Origin: Nitrososphaerota archaeon
GTDB taxonomy: Archaea > Thermoproteota > Nitrososphaeria > Nitrososphaerales > Nitrosopumilaceae
DNA: 64,000 nucleotides
Reading direction: 5' to 3'
Assembly (NCBI GenBank): GCA_028867755.1
Contig: JAGWFT010000001.1
Span: forward strand, 1 to 64,000
In this document: piece by piece, positions 15,920-25,569 of the stretch
How positions within the stretch are numbered: the first letter of the stretch is position 1
Layout: the number at the start of each line of letters is the position of its first letter
Notes under the pieces: generated by a model
Seen by the model: only the letters and a program-made list of their open reading frames with translations
What the model was told of the DNA's origin: nothing
Databases searched by the model: none
Position numbers and translations under genes: made by a program

Positions 15920-18500
15920 GTGATTCTGATGTGCCTCCTTTATTTGGCCAGTCTGTTAGTGCGTCTGCATATATGCTGGCAAGACCTGTTGAGGACTGGG
16001 TAGGCACATAATATGGAAGTACCACCTCCGAAGTTCCTGGATTTAGCGTGTACTTGGCTGAGCTTGTTCCCAGTGTGTTTAGGTTAGAGTCAAAGAGATT
16101 GATAGTTACAAGAGTTGGTGCTGCATAGCCTGAGTGGATGTCAACTCTAACAAAGCCACTCTGGCCTCGGGTAAATGTTGATACTGAATTTCCATTCTGA
16201 TCTGTTGGCTGGACAGATGTTATTTGGATACCACTTGAATTGGTAGAGTTGTTCTCCAAGTTTGCAATACATGGGTTTGTTCCATTAACAACTGCCAGAT
16301 CCCCATTACTGTCAAAACATGACTGTACATTGCTGTTTGCAAGGCCATACTCGACGTTGAGGTTGTTGTTTATCTGTACAACCTGTGCATGGTTTACTGC
16401 TGCATAGTTGTCAAATGTTTGTATTGCTTGGTCCAAGCTTCCGCCGTTATCAAGCACATTTTGCATGGCAGCATTTGCGGCAGAGACTCTTTGCTTCATG
16501 AAATTAAATTCTCCCTCAAATACTCCTTGTGTACGGTTATCAGGTATTGTAGAAAGGAAGGAAGCAAATGCTGCGTTTGGAGTGGTAGCTGCATTAGACT
16601 GCTGGAGTGCTGTCAGGTCTTGCTTGAGCTTGCTTGCTGCTGCTAGTCTTTGCTGTTGTACTAATTCGTTGTCAATTTTTACAGCAGTTTCGTTTCCGAG
16701 TATATTTGCTACTTGTTGTTTTGATGTCTGGATCTCTTGCAGTATTTTTTGCGCCATAGGATCATTTTGGAGCGCTGGACCAAGAAGGGTGGTAAACTGC
16801 GTAACATTTCCTGAGTTGACTGTATTAGATGTGATACTAGAATTTAATGCGTTTAGATTTAGGCTTACTAGGGCAATCGACTTGTCTCCAATGTTTGCTG
16901 CAGTACCGTTATGATATGCAAGCGCTAAAAGTTGTGCTTGGGCAGGACTCATGAATGTCATGCTGTCATTTTGTATAGCAACACCTAGTGTAACCAGTGC
17001 CTGATCATTTGTCATCTTGGCTGCTACATTTGATACAAGAGTGGTTCCATTCAGGTTTTGTGGATGTACGGTACAAGTTTGTGGAGGAGATGGCTTGTAT
17101 GATACTGGAAGCGTGGCAGGATCTTCTAGACTAGCTGAGAGACATGATTCTGTTGTAAGAGGTGTGCCTCCGTTACTTGGCCAATCAGAATACGCGTCAG
17201 CAAATACATCTGCAGTTCCCATTTGGGCATTAGGAGGTATAAAAAATGATAGCGTCATCTGAGAATCTCCTGGATTTATTGTGGATTTGACAGATGCTGT
17301 GCCAATACTACTCTGGTTAGTGTCAAAGAGATTCAGAGTGAGAAGTGTTGGCATTTTCTCGCCAGAAGATATAGAGACCTGGACAAAATTATTTTGGCCT
17401 TTTTTTATCATGGAGACTGGATTTCCCTGTTGGTCAGTTAGTTGCACTGAATCTATTGAGATTCCGTGAGTTTTGATCACGCTGAACTGTGTGGAAGTCG
17501 TATAGTTTTTGCCATCAACTAGTGCTGTTGCAATATCTTGGTAAACACCTATCTGGAAATTGGACGGGATCTTAAACTGTAGCTGCGCTGTACCGTTCTC
17601 GTCTGTAGTTATTGTTCTTGATACAATATCAGTTCCTGTGGGGTCTGCAATTGCAAGTGCGACATTTTGCGAGATTATCCCAGGCAATGATACTTTTAAT
17701 GTTACAACATCGCCATAAGCATAATACGTTTGGTCACTAGTTAGCACGAGCGATGCAGGCAAGATTGGGGTGCCTGTATATACAGTTGCAGAAGATGCTG
17801 CACTGGAACTAGTTGTGTTAGAGTTGTTTATTATTCCTGAGATAACAATGCTTGGCGACTGGACTGACCCAGCACTCGATGAGGACGATGAGCTGCTTGT
17901 TGTGGAGGATATTGAGGAACCATAACCCGAACCTGATGTATCAGAGCCTGATGATTCTATAGGTGCTGGACTAGGCGATGATTCTGAGCTTACCTGCGGA
18001 ATACTTTGACTGGTAGCATTGGTGCTAGTCGAGTTAGATGTAGTCACTGCCACATTATTGTTTGTCTGTGTTAAGTTTTGCTTGGAGCTAGAACTTGTTG
18101 AGTTTGATTGTGTCGAGTTTGAACTGCTAGCAGTATTTGAAGAAGTTACTGTAGAGGTGGTGGAATTTGTATGAGGCGTTGTTGCATTAGAAGTTCCAGT
18201 GTTGTTGCTTGTCACATTTGGTGTATTGTTAGAAGTTTGTGGTGGTGTGGTGGTGCTATTCGTAACTGGTACACTGTTGGAAGTTTGTGGTGGTACAGAT
18301 GTGCTATTTGTAATGGATGTACTGGTAGTATAGTCAGTAAACACCAAGGTAGAAAATGCATTCTGTGGAACAAAAAAGACTGCAGAGATAGAAATAGCGA
18401 TAAATATCGTCAAGGCAAGGTTTCTCCCATATACAGAGGCAGTATTTTTCCAAGTTGCTAGACGTTTTCTGCCAATGGTAAATCGATTAAAATTCCTCAT
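15888..18500 (-). CDS. Ser/Thr-rich surface protein with repeated beta domains
   Basis: 870 residues. An N-terminal membrane or signal segment (about 28-48) is followed by ~200 residues of Ser/Thr/Asn-rich linker (repeated NSTSVPPQTSNS-like units), probably heavily glycosylated. Next come an MG2-like domain (about 255-340) and two copies of a ~105-residue beta domain. Copy 1 begins DSVQLTDQQGNPVS and copy 2 begins TSVQPTDQNGNSVS; each closes with an ADxxxDWPxxGG motif. A long helical segment rich in Gln/Ala separates them. The C-terminus has no PEFG tail. Likely a cell-surface stalk or adhesin-like protein; ligand unknown. Confidence 0.8.
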   Translation of the reverse strand: MRNFNRFTIGRKRLATWKNTASVYGRNLALTIFIAISISAVFFVPQNAFSTLVFTDYTTSTSITNSTSVPPQTSNSVPVTNSTTTPPQTSNNTPNVTSNNTGTSNATTPHTNSTTSTVTSSNTASSSNSTQSNSTSSSSKQNLTQTNNNVAVTTSNSTSTNATSQSIPQVSSESSPSPAPIESSGSDTSGSGYGSSISSTTSSSSSSSSAGSVQSPSIVISGIINNSNTTSSSAASSATVYTGTPILPASLVLTSDQTYYAYGDVVTLKVSLPGIISQNVALAIADPTGTDIVSRTITTDENGTAQLQFKIPSNFQIGVYQDIATALVDGKNYTTSTQFSVIKTHGISIDSVQLTDQQGNPVSMIKKGQNNFVQVSISSGEKMPTLLTLNLFDTNQSSIGTASVKSTINPGDSQMTLSFFIPPNAQMGTADVFADAYSDWPSNGGTPLTTESCLSASLEDPATLPVSYKPSPPQTCTVHPQNLNGTTLVSNVAAKMTNDQALVTLGVAIQNDSMTFMSPAQAQLLALAYHNGTAANIGDKSIALVSLNLNALNSSITSNTVNSGNVTQFTTLLGPALQNDPMAQKILQEIQTSKQQVANILGNETAVKIDNELVQQQRLAAASKLKQDLTALQQSNAATTPNAAFASFLSTIPDNRTQGVFEGEFNFMKQRVSAANAAMQNVLDNGGSLDQAIQTFDNYAAVNHAQVVQINNNLNVEYGLANSNVQSCFDSNGDLAVVNGTNPCIANLENNSTNSSGIQITSVQPTDQNGNSVSTFTRGQSGFVRVDIHSGYAAPTLVTINLFDSNLNTLGTSSAKYTLNPGTSEVVLPYYVPTQSSTGLASIYADALTDWPNKGGTSESHELSYFVGLL

Positions 18501-18676
18501 ACTCTAACACCCAAAATATCTTCGTAGAGCAGTGCCCGTAATTCCCAAACTTCATGGCATCTTGTCTGTAAATAATGTATAATGGATTGCGACACTTTGT
18601 TAAGGAACAAAGTTAACGATGATATAAAGATTAGACAGGAATCATACTACAATATACAAGTTTTCAGTATACAGAA

Positions 18677-19594
18677 TTATCGTACTAGTTTGAGTCCTTC
18701 GCTTGTTATCCATTTTGCCTTATCTAATGCGAATCTGTTATTACATTTTACACATATGTAATCATGTGCTGGTTCTGGAAATTTATCTCCACAATCATTG
18801 CATATGTAGTAATTGTCAATTGCTTTATAGTCTACACCAAGTATTTTTATTTCCTTTCGACATTTAGGACAAGTATTATTTGTGTATGATTCATCTATGG
18901 ATACATTGCCACACTTGAAATGCTCAATTAGTTTTCCTTGTTTAAAATTAGAACTTTTGCAAGAAGGGCAGTAAAAATTCATAGCAATTCTCATAGAATT
19001 ACATTGGTTACATGTGATCTCTTTGATATCTTCTATTCTCTGTATTCTTCCTTCAGACTCGAGTTTTTTTACATATTCTTTGACAACCTCGACTTTTGTG
19101 TCTGAATATTCTGAAAGCCTCATCACACTAATTCTAGTAGACATTTTTAGAAAAGATTCTATTTTCTGTCCATGATCAAAAGTCTGTTTTTCAATATCTG
19201 GCTCTTCTTCTTCCAGAGTCTTGATGACATTTTTTAGATTTTCATATCGTATTGGCTTCTCTACATATTGATATGCACCATCCCGTAAAGCTGCTTTGAT
19301 CTGTTCTTCATTTTTTGCGTCAGCAGTTTCTATGATGATTCTCGTATCAGGCCTTATGCTAAGTATGTTTGACATTATTTCATTTGCAGTCATGTCGGGA
19401 AGGTGATAGTCAAGAAAGACAACTGGCACAATTCCTTTGTTTACCAGATCAGAAAATGACTGTATTCCAGCCTTTCCTGTATTACACGTATGAACATCGT
19501 GATAATCTAGTTTCTTTAGAAATTCATGGATAAGCATGGATATGGCAAGACTATCTTCTATTATCAATATACTATTTTTTTTGTTTGGCATCAT
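18677..19594 (-). CDS. response regulator receiver with zinc-ribbon output
   Basis: 305 residues. A CheY-like receiver domain (8-125) has acidic residues ED near the start, phospho-acceptor Asp in FLDYHLPD, Thr in IIIETAD and Lys in VEKPIR. A helical segment resembling a winged helix (about 145-185) follows. Multiple zinc knuckles then occur (CNQC, CPSC, CPKC, CNDC and CVKC), forming two or three ribbons. The layout suggests two-component signalling with a protein- or nucleic-acid-binding output. No histidine kinase gene lies nearby, so its partner is unknown. Confidence 0.88.
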   Translation of the reverse strand: MMPNKKNSILIIEDSLAISMLIHEFLKKLDYHDVHTCNTGKAGIQSFSDLVNKGIVPVVFLDYHLPDMTANEIMSNILSIRPDTRIIIETADAKNEEQIKAALRDGAYQYVEKPIRYENLKNVIKTLEEEEPDIEKQTFDHGQKIESFLKMSTRISVMRLSEYSDTKVEVVKEYVKKLESEGRIQRIEDIKEITCNQCNSMRIAMNFYCPSCKSSNFKQGKLIEHFKCGNVSIDESYTNNTCPKCRKEIKILGVDYKAIDNYYICNDCGDKFPEPAHDYICVKCNNRFALDKAKWITSEGLKLVR

Positions 19595-19677
19595 AACGTA
19601 TTTTGAATATACACTATATTACTTTTAGAGCATAAATGTAATAGAAATATGACAACAGATATTCAAGGAGTACAAGA

Positions 19678-21633
19678 CTAGTTTATTGCATGTATCTTAA
19701 TCAAATATTCCACAGTATTGACAAACTCTTGGCCAGAAATTAGGCCAGACGACCACCACATTGCATCGTATTTTAGCCAATTTGGAAGAATCTTTAGTTC
19801 TGCATTAGGTGTTACACTTTTTACGATATTTTGTTTTATCATAGATTGCATTGTCTTGAGAAATTCGGAATTAGATACATTATTTTGAGACCATGATTGT
19901 GCACCGTATTTTACCCATGAGGGAATTGCAGATGAATTGCTAGTCTGATTGTTAATTGCATATGAGTTTCCAGTCTGATTATTAATTTCACTGATTTTGA
20001 CTATTTGGAATCCTGCAGTACGAATCATGTCTATCAAAGCCCCTAGTTTTTCTGTCTGTGAAGAGTCTGGAGAATTTATTTTGATTGTATTATTTGCAAG
20101 TGCATAATCTTGAAAGTTTAGAGTTACAACTGCAAACCCATGACTTTGCATACTAGTTTTGATCTGAGACATTATCATATCATTTGTCATGTATTGCAAA
20201 GTTCCGTTTTCTAAATGATAATAACCGGTAAAGACAGTAGCTGGGATGTTTTGGATTTTACCTGAAAAAGCTGCAGGCACGGTAACATCAGAAATAGAAC
20301 TAACATAATTAATTCCATTATCCTGCATGGCAGGAAAAGTATCTTGATTTACCTTTCCATATGGAGGAACAAAGATTGTGGATGTTGCGCCAAGAACTGA
20401 TGATATTTTGTTTTTAGACTGTTCAAGAAGTAAGGCTTGATAAGATTCATCATATGAAGTGAAATCTTCAAAACTCCATCCATTTATTCCAATGTCAATT
20501 AATCGGTTATCTGAATTTATTTGATTCTTGATACTGTTTGTCAATTTGGAATCATTACCAAATGCATTGGAAATTATACCCAAAGTCAAATCTGCATCTT
20601 TTTGTTTGAATGTGTCCAATATTCCGGTCTGAACACTATCCAGCCAATAATCTTGGATATTATCTAGCCTGAATGCCACACAGTTACAGTTTATGGCTGT
20701 TGATTTTGGAGCAGAAGGAGCAGGTACGATGACTGTGTTTTGGTTTCTTACCATACTGAAATTAAGCTTGGTGCCATCAATTGTAACGCTAGAATCTGAC
20801 CACTTTGAGTTATTTTTGAGATCTATTACGTGAAAAACATAATCACCAACTTTTAGATTATAGAAATATGCTTCGCCTTTAGCATCAACTGGAGACTGGG
20901 AAACTAGGTTTCCATCGCTATCTAACAAATTTACCACAAGAGTGCCAGCTAAAGGCTGGATAGTTGAGGATTGATTATTGTACAACTTTACTGTTACCAA
21001 ACTATTAACTATCGATGGCCAAGGCGTGACAACAGTGATCTCTTGAGCTATTCCAGGAAGTAGAAAAACAGGAGAATGAGAATATGAGAGAGTTTTACCA
21101 ATTTTTACATTAGCTACATAATAATCGCTTTGATCAATGGTGGGAGATATCCAAGATCTCAGGGTTTGTCCTTTTGCATCAGTAGTACCTGTTGCCCAAG
21201 TTTTATTGACATCTGACTTGATTTCAACAGTTGCATTTTCTACAGGAGTGGCTTTGTCATTGTATAATACATTTACACGCATGCCTCCAGACAGCGGAAT
21301 GCTGACATCTAGATTTTGTTGCAATTGTTCAAGATCTACATAACGTACTGCAGCATGCATATCATTTGCATATACTTCAACTTTGTATTGGTGTCCTAAA
21401 GGAAGAGACAGTATATTGAAAGGATTGCCTGTGATTGATGATATTTCTCTGTACGGGGTCGCATTGGTATCTTGATAAATTTTTATTGAGATTGGCCAAT
21501 AATCTGCTCTATCGCCGTTGGTGTAAGTTATATTGACTGCAATTGAGCCGGATGTTTCGGCATAAGCTACAAAGTAAAATGAGCCCAAGACAAAAACAGA
21601 AAGTAGGGCAACAAGGAAACGTCGTTCTATCAT
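19678..21633 (-). CDS. exported polysaccharide-deacetylase-like protein with Trp-rich C-terminal repeats
   Basis: 651 residues from the ATG at 21633, which overlaps the upstream glycosyltransferase stop as ATGA; a longer start at 21660 is less likely. A signal peptide ends near VAYA. Several small beta domains follow, then a NodB-like fold (about residues 320-540). The expected metal site is degraded: the DD pair reads LDN and the His motif reads IGINGWSFEDF with both His absent. The PPYG loop remains. The C-terminus carries two divergent copies of the Trp-rich repeat (WVKYGAQSW and WLKYDAMWW). It probably binds rather than hydrolyses a polysaccharide made by its partner enzyme. Confidence 0.82.
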   Translation of the reverse strand: MIERRFLVALLSVFVLGSFYFVAYAETSGSIAVNITYTNGDRADYWPISIKIYQDTNATPYREISSITGNPFNILSLPLGHQYKVEVYANDMHAAVRYVDLEQLQQNLDVSIPLSGGMRVNVLYNDKATPVENATVEIKSDVNKTWATGTTDAKGQTLRSWISPTIDQSDYYVANVKIGKTLSYSHSPVFLLPGIAQEITVVTPWPSIVNSLVTVKLYNNQSSTIQPLAGTLVVNLLDSDGNLVSQSPVDAKGEAYFYNLKVGDYVFHVIDLKNNSKWSDSSVTIDGTKLNFSMVRNQNTVIVPAPSAPKSTAINCNCVAFRLDNIQDYWLDSVQTGILDTFKQKDADLTLGIISNAFGNDSKLTNSIKNQINSDNRLIDIGINGWSFEDFTSYDESYQALLLEQSKNKISSVLGATSTIFVPPYGKVNQDTFPAMQDNGINYVSSISDVTVPAAFSGKIQNIPATVFTGYYHLENGTLQYMTNDMIMSQIKTSMQSHGFAVVTLNFQDYALANNTIKINSPDSSQTEKLGALIDMIRTAGFQIVKISEINNQTGNSYAINNQTSNSSAIPSWVKYGAQSWSQNNVSNSEFLKTMQSMIKQNIVKSVTPNAELKILPNWLKYDAMWWSSGLISGQEFVNTVEYLIKIHAIN

Positions 21634-23093
21634 ATTCCCACTCGATCCACGCTTGTCCAAGTCATTTCCTTTCTAAATAATTGCTCAAACACAGCTCTAA
21701 TTAAAAGAAAATCAAGTATCTGCTTGAATCCTAGTACCAGAAATACTCCGTAGAGAATCAATTTTGGATCTTCATTATCCATCCTAACAGCCAATGCTGC
21801 TTGGAGGATCTGTAAGACTGAGAAGATAGCAAACACCTCAAGAACAAATATCCCGCCCCCAAAAATTGCGGTATAAGCTGCAGTACCAAGTGTAATGAAC
21901 CCAACAAATGGCATGACAACACTTGAGAATACCATGTATGGAAAGACCAGTCTTTGCAAAAGGCCAAATCGTGGGTTTAACAATGCGTCTGAGTGCCTTG
22001 AGAAAACTTGGAGATTTCCACCATACCATCTCTTTCTCTGTTTGTACAAGTTTTTTATGTTCTCAGGAGCCTCTGTGAACGCGACTGCTTTTGTGCTGCC
22101 AGAGATAGTAAGATTTGTCTTTAAAATCTTTAGTGTAACATCAAAGTCCTCTACAAGCGTGTCTTTATGATAATTTCCAATCTCTTCTAAAACAGTTCTT
22201 TTGAAGGCCCCCAAGGCTCCTGGTACTACTGATATTGAACCAAATACATCTAGTGCTCTTCTTGCAATCTGAATGCCTGCCACATATTCTATTGCTTGGC
22301 AAAATGTGAGCCAGTTTTTTCTATTTCTTACTTTGATGTTTCCTGCAACTGCTGCCACATCCTTGTTCATAGAAAATCCTTTAGCCAAGTGAGTTAATGA
22401 GTCCATTCCAATTATTGTATCTGCATCTACCACTACAATAATTTCCCCCGTTGCATAAGCAAGTCCAAAATTAATTGCACTTGCCTTTCCCCCATTTTCC
22501 TTGTGTAATGCCTTGATCTGTTTTTTGTATTTGTTTATTATTTGAAATGTTTTGTCTTTGCTTCCATCATCTACTGCTATGATCTCTTTATCTGGATATT
22601 TTGTTTCAACAAGTGCTTGGATTGTTCTTTCTATGACTTTTTCTTCATTATACGCAGGGACAATTACTGTTAATCTTGGATATGAATTTGGCTCTAATAT
22701 CGTATTTTCTTTGTATTTACCATACAATGCTAACGGCACAAATAACAATGTGTTCCAAAAAGTAAGTGTCAGGCCCCAGAGTAAAATTGCCTTTACTATA
22801 GATTCTTGCAGGGAATAATTGTCAAAGCCAACAGCAACTCCAAGTGCAATAGGCGCGGTAATGAGAAAAATGAGAAAAAACGATGGAATTTTTTTTCCAT
22901 ATCTGAGTCGTGAGGTAAACCTTCCTTGCAAAGTCATAATCTGATATACAACAACAGCAGAACCAAGACCAATTGCCACCATGCTTATGATCGAGAGTAG
23001 CTGGTATGCCATAACCAAAAGAACTCCAATTATGGCCATTGTTATTACTATTAGTACTGGGTCAAAATGGCGCACGTTTGTCATACTAGCCAT
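21630..23093 (-). CDS. processive family 2 glycosyltransferase, membrane-bound
   Basis: 487 residues. Four N-terminal hydrophobic helices (about 13-30, 33-50, 68-90 and 98-120) precede a GT2 domain. Catalytic features visible are VDDGSKD, the DxD-like VVDADT, TLVEDFD and the processivity motif QRKRW. At least three more helices form the C-terminus. This is the chitin/hyaluronan/PgaC-type synthase layout, which polymerises a sugar while exporting it. Its stop overlaps the start of the deacetylase-like gene (ATGA), so both are translationally coupled. The product is likely an exopolysaccharide; the sugar cannot be told from sequence. Confidence 0.9.
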   Translation of the reverse strand: MASMTNVRHFDPVLIVITMAIIGVLLVMAYQLLSIISMVAIGLGSAVVVYQIMTLQGRFTSRLRYGKKIPSFFLIFLITAPIALGVAVGFDNYSLQESIVKAILLWGLTLTFWNTLLFVPLALYGKYKENTILEPNSYPRLTVIVPAYNEEKVIERTIQALVETKYPDKEIIAVDDGSKDKTFQIINKYKKQIKALHKENGGKASAINFGLAYATGEIIVVVDADTIIGMDSLTHLAKGFSMNKDVAAVAGNIKVRNRKNWLTFCQAIEYVAGIQIARRALDVFGSISVVPGALGAFKRTVLEEIGNYHKDTLVEDFDVTLKILKTNLTISGSTKAVAFTEAPENIKNLYKQRKRWYGGNLQVFSRHSDALLNPRFGLLQRLVFPYMVFSSVVMPFVGFITLGTAAYTAIFGGGIFVLEVFAIFSVLQILQAALAVRMDNEDPKLILYGVFLVLGFKQILDFLLIRAVFEQLFRKEMTWTSVDRVGI

Positions 23094-23225
23094 ATCTTAC
23101 TTGGGGCAGATATATGGCGTTTTGATCAATATTGTTTTGCCTGTGAAATAACAAGAACTTCGGATATACAGTTGCAATTAGATGAATTTAGAGAAATTTC
23201 GTAGGTTCCATGCCCTATGTAGGAA

Positions 23226-23299
23226 TGGGTCCACAGGGATTTGAACCCTGGATCTTCGCCGTGTAAGGGCGACGTCATAACCAACTGGACTATGAACCC
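23226..23299 (-). tRNA. tRNA-Val (UAC)
   Basis: A 74-nt cloverleaf with acceptor GGGTTCA pairing with TGGACCC and discriminator A. The anticodon stem TCGCC/GGCGA encloses the loop CTTACAC with anticodon TAC. The T arm is CAGGG-TTCAAAT-CCCTG. No CCA is encoded and there is no intron. Confidence 0.95.
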
Positions 23300-23565
23300 A
23301 AGCAAGCTCCAATTTAAAATGCATATAAGTCTAAGTGAATGAATGATGTGCCAAGTTTCTGGTTAAACTTGGAATTTCTGTTTTATCCAAGCTCAACATT
23401 TTCTATTTCAAAAAGTTGTTCTAGCTTTTGTATCGTCTTGCACTTGTGTAATGTAAAACAATCATACATTTTAATTCTGGTGTAGTTTTAATGATTGCAA
23501 TTAATTGTTAAGTGTTTTGATGTTCTAGTTTTTTAGAAACAGTAAAATATTAAAAACTATGTTTT
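23300..23565. other. intergenic region with a hairpin and a possible mini-ORF
   Basis: AT-rich. TATA-like stretches just above the tRNA would serve the tRNA-Val promoter on the minus strand. A perfect hairpin lies at 23351-23372. Just upstream of it on the minus strand is a 28-codon frame (23383-23469, beginning MYDCFTLHKC) preceded by a CATTAAAA element at a plausible promoter distance. I do not consider the mini-ORF proven. Confidence 0.3.
23351..23372 (-). terminator. perfect 8-bp hairpin (possible terminator or RNA element)
   Basis: CCAAGTTT and AAACTTGG are perfect inverted arms with a 6-base loop. It lies 11 bases past the stop of the minus-strand 28-codon frame at 23383-23469 and about 50 bases before the tRNA-Val 5' end. 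The role is uncertain. Confidence 0.3.
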
Positions 23566-23574
23566 GTATATTTA
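23566..23574 (+). promoter_or_regulatory. TATA box for the RHH gene
   Basis: GTATATTTA is centred close to 29 bases before the ATG at 23600. That predicts a leaderless mRNA starting at this ATG, even though the following reading frame is broken. Confidence 0.4.
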
Positions 23575-23599
23575 TTGTACCGGATTTGGCAGTCTAATA

Positions 23600-24137
23600 A
23601 TGAAAAAAATTATCAAGAAACCTTACTTTTAGGATAAAAGAAGCAAACGCTAATCTTCTGGAAAAAGAGGCAAGACAAAAGGAGATATCTCTCAATACAC
23701 TGGTAAATCAAATATTTATCATGCATGTTGACTGGCACTCAAATGCTGGCAAAGCTGGGTTTTTATCTGTCAGAAGATCCTTGCTTCAAGAATTATTGAA
23801 ACAATATTCTGAAAAGAACATTTCCAACATTGCAAGACGTGTTGCAAAAGACACTACAAAAGACATTGTATTACTTTTAAGAAAGCAATACAACACTAAA
23901 TCATTTTTAAGTGTAATAGAAGCCTCTATCAAGGCATCAAATTATTCATACCAACATGAAATCAATGACACAGTGCATACTTTCATAATTCAGCACGACA
24001 TGGGAAAAAAATGGTCCATTTACCTAGCCGAGCTTTATCAATCCATGATAGAAGAGCTTGATGCAAACCGTGTAGGCTATGATCTGACTGCCAACACAGT
24101 TTCATTTTCAATAGATGAAAAATTCAGCTTAAAATAA
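23600..24137 (+). CDS. ribbon-helix-helix-like protein with apparent +1 frameshift near the start
   Basis: From 23604 to the stop the frame encodes ~177 residues. The first part (LTFRIKEANANLLEKEARQK, then EISLNTLVNQIF) has the strand-helix-helix pattern of RHH/Arc DNA-binding proteins. There is no ATG, GTG or TTG in this frame before 23721, and starting at 23721 would delete the RHH. The ATG at 23600, well placed after a TATA box, is out of frame by one base because of a run of seven A (23603-23609); six A would join it perfectly. The C-terminal ~130 residues are helical and unrecognised. This could be a real frameshift, a sequencing error in the homopolymer, or slippage-dependent expression. 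Confidence 0.6.
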
Positions 24138-24287
24138 ATGCAAATTCAGCATTTTATGGATTTCATTTGTGGGTACTTGACACTTGCATCATAAAGTTAT
24201 TCAAAAATATCCAAAAATTTCTAAATCAAGTTCAGATATAGCAACCTTCAATTGTTCTAAAAACTGGTTCTCAGGTGAATCTATAGC

Positions 24288-25301
24288 ATGACAGAGGTGG
24301 TCTTCTTTACAAGCCCAATAGGATTGGGGCACGCAACTCGCGATATAGCAGTTTCACAATATCTTGAAAGCATTTCAAAAAAATTTGTAAGCGGTGCAGG
24401 TGCACACAGGCTGCTTTGTGAATATGGGTTTGATTCTGACAACCTCTATAATCCACCTCCATTTCAAATCAAAGATGGCAAGCTTCACAGTCCACTCAAG
24501 TGGTTTTTTGGTTATCTCTCATACTACAAAGAATGTAAGAAAATCGCATCTCAAGTAATAGAAAATGAGAGGCCTAGATTAGTGGTAAGCGATGAGGATT
24601 TTGCATCACTTGTAATAGCGCAAAAGCAGAAGATAAAGACCATTCTTGTAACTGACATCTTGGAAACAAAATTTGCAAAAGGAATGAGCTCTATCATTGA
24701 AAAAAAGATGAACCAGTCCATGAAAAGTATCATACAAAAATGCGATCTTGTTATTATACCAGAAAACGGCCAGGATGATTCTAACATAGTAAGAGTTGGG
24801 CCAATAGTTAGAGACACCACAGAATCTCGTGAGCAGCTACGAAAAAAATATTCTTTTGGCAGAAAGACTGTTGTTGTAAGCATAGGGGGAACTGACTTGG
24901 GAAAATTTTTAATTGAAAAGGCCATAGAGGTGTTCAAAAAGAGCAACCTTGATGCAGAACTTGTGATAGTTTCTGGGCCTTTGCTTCAAATGGAATCAAC
25001 ACCATACAGAAATCTTGGATTTGCAAGCAGTTTGCATGAAATAATATTTGCTGCAGACTTGGTGATATCACTTGCAGGAAAATCTACCATAGACGAGTCA
25101 AGGCATTATGGCACGCCTGGAATCTTTATTCCCATAAAGGGTCATTTTGAGCAAGAAGCCAATGCAAAAGATGCTGGGTATTCTTTTGATGATATTTTTA
25201 GATTGAAGGAACTGATTGCAGAAAAAATAAATGAAAAAAGAGTGCCAGAGCCTTTTCACGGTGCCAAAACAGCTGCAGAGTTGATAAGAAAATTTGTCTA
25301 G
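24288..25301 (+). CDS. GT-B fold glycosyltransferase (MurG/UGT-like)
   Basis: 337 residues. The N-terminal Rossmann half begins VVFFTSPIGLGHATRD, with the Gly-rich loop and His typical of GT28/MurG-like enzymes. The C-terminal half contains VVVSIGGTDLGK and SLAGKSTIDESRHYGTPGIFIP, the nucleotide-sugar binding region. It is cytoplasmic with no membrane helices. Archaeal relatives transfer sugars to lipids or other small acceptors. A small minus-strand frame converges with its 3' end. Substrate unknown. Confidence 0.85.
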   Translation: MTEVVFFTSPIGLGHATRDIAVSQYLESISKKFVSGAGAHRLLCEYGFDSDNLYNPPPFQIKDGKLHSPLKWFFGYLSYYKECKKIASQVIENERPRLVVSDEDFASLVIAQKQKIKTILVTDILETKFAKGMSSIIEKKMNQSMKSIIQKCDLVIIPENGQDDSNIVRVGPIVRDTTESREQLRKKYSFGRKTVVVSIGGTDLGKFLIEKAIEVFKKSNLDAELVIVSGPLLQMESTPYRNLGFASSLHEIIFAADLVISLAGKSTIDESRHYGTPGIFIPIKGHFEQEANAKDAGYSFDDIFRLKELIAEKINEKRVPEPFHGAKTAAELIRKFV

Positions 25302-25438
25302 TTATTTTTTTGAAAATCTATGCAGCCGGTTATTTCCTTACACAACTCTTCGTTGTGAACAAGCCCCATTTCTGGTAGATATTGAAGTATGTGGTTCGTG
25401 TTCTTATCCTTGAAGAGTTCGCCTTGCTCAATGCTCAT
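25298..25438 (-). CDS. possible 46-residue protein
   Basis: Hand-translated frame of 46 residues beginning MSIEQGELFKDKNTNHI and ending with a Cys-containing acidic stretch (EELCKEITGC). Codon choice and composition look protein-like. It converges tail-to-tail with the glycosyltransferase gene, overlapping by 4 bases at the stops. No promoter is convincing and no family is recognised. Confidence 0.4.
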   Translation of the reverse strand: MSIEQGELFKDKNTNHILQYLPEMGLVHNEELCKEITGCIDFQKNN

Positions 25439-25569
25439 AATGAATACCCCTTTAGCATGGAGCCAAGTGCTCAATTTTTCCTATTAAGGCATGCGTAGAA
25501 ATCATTCTAATTTGCCATGAGACTGTCTCATGTGCTTGTGTCATTCAGCCAAACTTTATAGAAGGTTCA

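Noticed and set aside
16389-18461. Plus-strand frames with many Cys opposite the Ser/Thr-rich gene
   Set aside because: Cys arises from reading complement of Ser/Thr/Asn-rich codons; antisense artefact.
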